From Nanobdellota archaeon (GTDB lineage Archaea; Thermoproteota; Nitrososphaeria; Nitrososphaerales; Nitrosopumilaceae), in NCBI GenBank assembly GCA_012030815.1, contig JAAUVF010000080.1, positions 1 through 5,294 of the forward strand: 5,294 nucleotides of DNA, in the 5' to 3' direction. This document shows positions 5,276-5,294 of this stretch, piece by piece; positions within the stretch are counted from its first letter, which is position 1, and each line of letters starts with the position of its first letter. Made by a program: the position numbers and the translations under genes. The notes beneath the pieces were generated by a model. The model did not search any database. It worked only from the letters and a program-made list of their open reading frames with translations, and was not told the DNA's origin.

Positions 5276-5289
5276 TTTTTATTTTATTT
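5276..5289 (+). terminator. Oligo-T terminator after the DHH gene
   Basis: T-runs of five, four and three, separated by single A residues, begin 18 nt after the TAA at 5255-5257. No strong hairpin precedes them, which fits the archaeal oligo-T mode of termination. Confidence 0.5.
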
Positions 5290-5294
5290 CTACT

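Overview
This AT-rich window looks like part of a marine ammonia-oxidising archaeon of the Nitrosopumilus type (Thaumarchaeota/Nitrososphaerota). The evidence is a membrane-anchored plastocyanin-like copper protein of the kind expanded in these organisms, lysine-rich proteins, TATA-like boxes about 25-35 nt before start codons, no Shine-Dalgarno signals, GTG and TTG starts, and oligo-T stretches behind genes. The assignment rests on recognising sequence character; no database search was made.

Layout. Bases 2-1050 (+) hold the 3' part of uvrC (nucleotide excision repair), broken by an in-frame TAA and a frameshift. A convergent cupredoxin gene follows (1693-1073, -). After a gene-poor AT-rich stretch (1694-1957) comes a minus-strand gene of unknown function: its clean 95-codon ORF is 2397-2110, but its coding sense continues to 1958 through three reading-frame changes. 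A divergent promoter region (2398-2473) separates it from a 68-residue protein (2474-2680, +). That gene ends 3 bp from the end of citrate synthase (3847-2684, -). A divergent 64-residue protein (3966-4160, +) sits on the other side of citrate synthase and shares a G[IL]SFYD motif with the 68-residue protein. The window closes with a DHH/DHHA1 phosphoesterase (4207-5257, +) whose first 18-20 codons lie in another frame from the rest.

Function. The genes do not form one operon or pathway. They are separate single-gene units: DNA repair, copper electron transfer, central carbon metabolism and a nuclease-type phosphoesterase, with small unknown proteins between them. I found no mobile element, CRISPR array, tRNA or rRNA, and no credible new multi-gene system.

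The main message is about reading frames. Three of the seven genes carry disruptions, about six in all, and most lie in or beside A/T homopolymers, while citrate synthase and the cupredoxin are intact. This pattern suggests indel errors in the assembly more than real gene decay, although decay cannot be excluded. Protein-level conclusions for uvrC, the 2397-1958 gene and the DHH gene should therefore use the reconstructed frames given here.
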